Below, in pieces: positions 5,973 through 8,734 of a DNA stretch of 8,734 bases. Each line of letters opens with the position of its first letter. Position 1 is the stretch's first letter. The translations under genes were made by a program, and so were the position numbers. Below the pieces are notes generated by a model. It saw only the letters and a list, made by a program, of their open reading frames with translations. It did no database searches and was not told where the DNA came from. This stretch comes from an uncultured Fusobacterium sp. (lineage in GTDB: Bacteria; Fusobacteriota; Fusobacteriia; Fusobacteriales; Fusobacteriaceae): contig UQOH01000081.1 in the NCBI GenBank assembly GCA_900542625.1, positions 1 through 8,734 of the forward strand, in the 5' to 3' direction.

Positions 5973-7076
5973 TTACTTATTTTTATTTTGTTTATTATCT
6001 TCCAAAATATTTCTTCCTGTTCCCATATACCCGCTTAAATATGCTGTTAAAGGAATAGCTGCCAGAATCCCTATACTTCCTGAAAATGATTTTAAAATTT
6101 CAACAGCAATGAACTCATAGTTAAAAAGTCTTATCATCGGCAGTTCATGTATATTCACAGATATTACTATCATATCAAAAAGAGAACTTCCAATATATGC
6201 AAGAATCAATGTATTTATCATAGTTCCAACAACATCACTTCCAATATGAATCCCTGAAACAAACACCTCCCACGGAGTAAGATTTGGATTTTTCTCTTTA
6301 AGTTCTGTAAGTGATGAAGAGATTGACATGGCTACGTCCATTACTGCACCCATACTTCCAAGAATTATTCCTGCTGACACAAGTTCTGTTATTTTTACTC
6401 CCTGAAGAAGGCTTCCATAACCAATTGAATCTACTGTTGAAAATCCTGTAAGAGACATTCTTTTCACAAAAAGTGCTGATAAAATACCTGAACAGATTAC
6501 ACCTCCGATACTTCCCAAAACTGCTGCAATTCCTTTTCTGTTAAATCCTGTTATACAGTATATAGTTACAACTGAAGAAAATAATGCTGTTATAACTGAC
6601 AAAAATATTGGAGAATGCCCTTTTGCTACCATTGGTATGAAAAAATAAATTATTGCTGTTACACTTATTCCTAAAGCAAACAATGCTTTAACACCTTTAA
6701 TTTTTGCCAAAATTATTGTAAAAACAACAAAACCCAATGAAAGAATCGCATAATCCATTCTTTTATCAACATCTGTAATAAAATATGTGATACTTCCATC
6801 ATACTCATCTTTCATTAAAACAACTTTGTCACCAACATTAAAATGTATATTTAAAGAGTTTTCAGCATAAACAGGGTGCTCTACAACCAAAGTTTTCCCC
6901 TCTGCTTTCACTTCATATACAATAACATCTTTTATTCCATCTTCTATTTGAGCTGCTGTAGGAATATTATTTTCAACTGCTGTCCCTATCTTCTTAACAA
7001 TTTTTCCGCTTACATATTCTTCTGCAAAAACCGTCATTCCAAAAATCATAAAGATAATTAATAATAACTTTTTCAT
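5973..7076 (-). CDS. YibE/F-family multi-pass membrane protein
   Basis: This 367-residue protein starts with a signal-like segment (KKLLLIIFMIFGMTVFAEE, about 2-20). An extracytoplasmic domain (about 21-105, strand-rich, with VGDKVVLMKDEYDG) follows. Then come about seven membrane segments, roughly at 108-125, 129-149, 156-177, 182-204, 230-250, 280-307 and 322-351. The stretch GIILGSMGAVMDVAMSISSS (about 237-255) and the following helix are the conserved signature of YibE/F proteins. The family has no firmly established substrate or reaction; a transport role is often guessed. The ribosome site AGGAGG (7087-7082) is 5 bases from the ATG, a clear start. Length and motif preservation suggest an intact protein. 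The long repeat element at 7134-7300 lies between it and the POT gene upstream. Confidence 0.88.
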   Translation of the reverse strand: MKKLLLIIFMIFGMTVFAEEYVSGKIVKKIGTAVENNIPTAAQIEDGIKDVIVYEVKAEGKTLVVEHPVYAENSLNIHFNVGDKVVLMKDEYDGSITYFITDVDKRMDYAILSLGFVVFTIILAKIKGVKALFALGISVTAIIYFFIPMVAKGHSPIFLSVITALFSSVVTIYCITGFNRKGIAAVLGSIGGVICSGILSALFVKRMSLTGFSTVDSIGYGSLLQGVKITELVSAGIILGSMGAVMDVAMSISSSLTELKEKNPNLTPWEVFVSGIHIGSDVVGTMINTLILAYIGSSLFDMIVISVNIHELPMIRLFNYEFIAVEILKSFSGSIGILAAIPLTAYLSGYMGTGRNILEDNKQNKNK

Positions 7077-7110
7077 TTAATCCTCCTAGTTCATTTATTA
7101 TTTGTTCTAC

Positions 7111-7127
7111 ATAATACGAATATTATA
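7111..7127 (-). promoter_or_regulatory. Candidate -10 and overlapping inverted repeat of the YibE/F gene
   Basis: On the minus strand TATAAT (7127-7122) lies about 45 bases ahead of the YibE/F ATG. No convincing -35 is present; the bases at 17-base spacing (AATTCT) fall in the left end of the repeat element. ATAATA (7111-7116) and TATTAT (7121-7126) form a 6-bp-arm inverted repeat across the -10 and could bind a regulator. Confidence 0.35.
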
Positions 7128-7133
7128 TAAAAT

Positions 7134-7300
7134 AATCTGAGAATAGAATTCTCGATTTTAAAAATATCTGCGTAATTTATGCAGTGAGTTCATCGTAAAA
7201 AACGATATGTTTGAGGCTGTAAGCCGAGTTTATCGTTTTTAGATGAACGAACAATATAAATCTGCTGATATTTTTTCTAAGAGAATTTTATTCTTAAATT
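7134..7300. repeat. Nested inverted-repeat element, MITE-like or structured RNA
   Basis: This gap between the POT and YibE/F genes is almost entirely built of paired sequence. The ends (7134-7153 and 7281-7300) are inverted repeats matching at 17 of 20 positions. Inside them, 7160-7171 pairs with 7264-7275 (11 of 12). CTGC (7168-7171) can instead pair with GCAG (7181-7184). The core is a long hairpin: GTTCATC (7188-7194) with GATGAAC (7242-7248), continuing TAAAAAACGAT (7196-7206) with ATCGTTTTTA (7232-7241) with one bulged A. It is capped by GGCT/AGCC (7215-7218 and 7222-7225) with loop GTA. The right end touches the POT stop codon. No coding frame is seen. It looks like a small non-autonomous palindromic repeat, but a regulatory RNA or complex terminator is possible. 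Confidence 0.6.
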
Positions 7301-8640
7301 TACATTTCCATTAATTTATTAAGGTAATTTCTTATTCCAAAAAGTACAAACCCCATAACAAAAAGTATTCCTGACAAAGAGGCGAAAATAATAAGAAAGC
7401 CTGCATTTTGAGTAAATCCTGCCACTTTTCCTGAAATAAAACTTGCTGCAAACATTGTCATATACCACATTCCCATAAAGAAAGTGGAAAATCTTTCAGG
7501 TGCAAGTCTGTTAAACATAGCAATACCCACAGGAGCAATACAAAGCTCTGATATTGTATTGAAAAGATAAGCAAAAATTATAAACAGAATACTTGCTTTT
7601 GCTCCTGTATATGTCCCTCCTGTTGAAAGAACTGAAACAGACATCAGCAGAAAAGCTGTTCCCATGGAAAAAATTCCAAGAGTCATTTTTACAGGAGTGC
7701 TGCATTTTTTTCCTCCAAATTTCTCCCACACAAGAGCAATTACAGGAGCAAGAATAATTCCCAGAATAGAATTAAGAGCAGCAAACCATGGAACAGGAAC
7801 TGAATATCCCATTACATCTCTGTTCACATAATCCCTTGCATAAAGAGTTATAGAACTGAAAGACTGATAGAAAGTAGTCCAGAACAATATTACAAAAACA
7901 GCTGTAATTCCCATTGCAAGCATTCTTTTCTTTTCATTCTCTGAAAATTTATAAGTAAATATATTTGATTTTTCCTGTTTTGATATTTTCTTTGAAGGCT
8001 TCAGTCCTGTTTCTTTTAAAAACTTCGGAGCAGAAAGAATAAAAGCTGTTGTTCCTGCTGCTGCCATAAGCCCTGCTATCAAAAACATCTCTCTGAAACC
8101 AAAATGCAGTATTGTTCCTGCCTCATCTTTAACAGCAAAAATTTTATCTGCCACAAGCCCTGCTGTAAAAGGAGCAAGAAAAGAACCAAGATTTATAAAC
8201 ATATAGAAAAGACTGTAAGCCACTTCTTTTTTATTAGGCTCTTCTGTTTTAAAAATGTTTCCTACAATGCTGCTGGCACTTGCCTTAAAAAATCCGTTTC
8301 CTATTATTATACACAAAAGACCAAGATACAATATATTTATTGTAGGACTGTAAAACAGAGTTATATTTCCAAGAGCTACAAATATTCCTCCTAAAATTAC
8401 AGATTTCTGCTGTCCCAGATAAGAATCTGCAAGCCAGCCTCCTATAAGAGGAGTAAGATGCAGAATCCCCACGAAAGTCCCATAAAGAGATGTTGCCTCT
8501 TTAACCGAAAGACCAAGCCCTCCTTGAATTATACCGGCTGTAAAAAATAGTACAAGAAGTGTTGATATACCATGATATGCAAATCTTTCCCATACAATTG
8601 TAAAACACATCAGCCAGAAAGATTTTGGATATTTTTTCAT
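7300..8640 (-). CDS. POT-family (PTR2) proton-coupled oligopeptide transporter
   Basis: This 446-residue inner-membrane protein belongs to the POT/PTR2 branch of the major facilitator superfamily, which imports di- and tripeptides with protons. Hallmarks are ERFAYHG (18-24), GGWLADSYLGQQKSVILGG (67-85), GNGFFKASASSIVG (114-127, with the conserved TM4 Lys119), FYMFINLGSFLAPFTAG (145-161), FWTTFYQSFSS (253-263) and SELCIAPVGIAMFNRLAP (364-381, with the TM10 Glu365). About 12 membrane segments are expected. It is odd in the TM1 motif: the first Glu of ExxER is Ile15, and the usual YYG is YHG. It is also shorter than many bacterial POTs. The start is clear: AGGAGG (8653-8648) is 7 bases from the ATG. 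Substrate is inferred from family; the missing Glu leaves proton coupling open. Confidence 0.92.
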   Translation of the reverse strand: MKKYPKSFWLMCFTIVWERFAYHGISTLLVLFFTAGIIQGGLGLSVKEATSLYGTFVGILHLTPLIGGWLADSYLGQQKSVILGGIFVALGNITLFYSPTINILYLGLLCIIIGNGFFKASASSIVGNIFKTEEPNKKEVAYSLFYMFINLGSFLAPFTAGLVADKIFAVKDEAGTILHFGFREMFLIAGLMAAAGTTAFILSAPKFLKETGLKPSKKISKQEKSNIFTYKFSENEKKRMLAMGITAVFVILFWTTFYQSFSSITLYARDYVNRDVMGYSVPVPWFAALNSILGIILAPVIALVWEKFGGKKCSTPVKMTLGIFSMGTAFLLMSVSVLSTGGTYTGAKASILFIIFAYLFNTISELCIAPVGIAMFNRLAPERFSTFFMGMWYMTMFAASFISGKVAGFTQNAGFLIIFASLSGILFVMGFVLFGIRNYLNKLMEM

Positions 8641-8670
8641 TTATTTCCCTCCTAAAATTTTGTTCATTTT

Positions 8671-8676
8671 ATTATA
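8671..8676 (-). promoter_or_regulatory. Candidate -10 box of the POT transporter gene
   Basis: On the minus strand TATAAT (8676-8671) lies about 30 bases ahead of the ATG. At 17-base spacing the -35 is poor (TATTAA); TTGATA (8703-8698) is better but 21 bases away. Activator dependence or a weak promoter are both possible. Confidence 0.4.
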
Positions 8677-8716
8677 TCTCATTTTTTACTATATTAATAT
8701 CAAATTTTTTTCTATT

Positions 8717-8734
8717 AAAAAACCTGATTTTAAA
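8717..8734 (-). terminator. Possible cut terminator of an upstream minus-strand gene
   Basis: Read on the minus strand the window opens with TTTAAAATCAGG followed by TTTTTT. This looks like the 3' arm and T tract of a Rho-independent terminator whose 5' arm lies beyond the right edge. The pairing partner is not visible, so this is a guess. Confidence 0.25.

Noticed and set aside
7264..7276. GCTGATATTTTTT as a plus-strand terminator, since the same 13 bases end the terminator at 5422-5434
   Set aside because: No adjacent 5' arm exists; its partner lies about 100 bases upstream within the nested element, and no plus-strand gene needs termination there.
7077..7300. Riboswitch in the leader of the YibE/F gene
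   Set aside because: The likely -10 (7122-7127) lies downstream of the structured element, so the element would not be in the leader, and no known riboswitch consensus was recognised.
8104..8394. 96-codon plus-strand frame antisense to the POT gene
   Set aside because: Cys/Tyr/Lys-rich shadow of membrane-protein codons with no ribosome site.

Overview
The window is AT-rich, and its coding strands use AGA, AAA, ATA and TTA codons heavily. Ribosome sites are strong AGGAGG/GGAGG types, and consensus -35/-10 promoters sit in short gaps. Together with the protein set (long AlaX-type editing protein, RlmN, bifunctional PBP, YibE/F protein, POT transporter), this suggests a Fusobacterium-like chromosome. 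That assignment is from style and memory, not from a search. There is no CRISPR array, no prophage, no rRNA and no complete insertion sequence.

Layout. Positions 1-64 may hold the first codons of a minus-strand gene that runs off the left edge; its promoter and an inverted repeat lie at 92-144. Divergent from it is a two-gene type II toxin-antitoxin operon (221-719). It has a near-consensus promoter whose -10 box lies inside a perfect 9-bp-arm inverted repeat, the likely autorepression operator. A bidirectional terminator (791-815) separates the toxin from a minus-strand tRNA-Leu(CAA) at 847-933, which has its own strong promoter.

From about 1030 the plus strand carries three housekeeping genes. 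They are an AlaX-type alanyl-tRNA editing protein with a DHHA1 domain, rlmN (23S rRNA/tRNA adenine C2 methyltransferase) and a class A penicillin-binding protein. rlmN has its own extended -10 promoter; the PBP follows 28 bases behind and is probably cotranscribed. A 15-bp-stem terminator at 5397-5434 ends this block and can also serve the convergent minus-strand gene.

The right part is all on the minus strand. Read in the direction of transcription it holds a POT-family peptide transporter (8640-7300), a 167-bp nested inverted-repeat element, a YibE/F-family membrane protein (7076-5973), a possible 43-residue small protein (5879-5748) and a 93-residue acidic protein of unknown function (5735-5454).

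The genes do not form one pathway. Translation quality control, ribosome modification, wall synthesis and transport are side by side. The points most worth a second look are the nested repeat element at 7134-7300, the toxin-antitoxin operator, the unlisted small ORF ahead of the 93-residue gene, and the loss of the first Glu of the ExxER proton-coupling motif in the POT transporter. In several genes two ATGs lie close together and the ribosome site favours the downstream one; starts were set accordingly.
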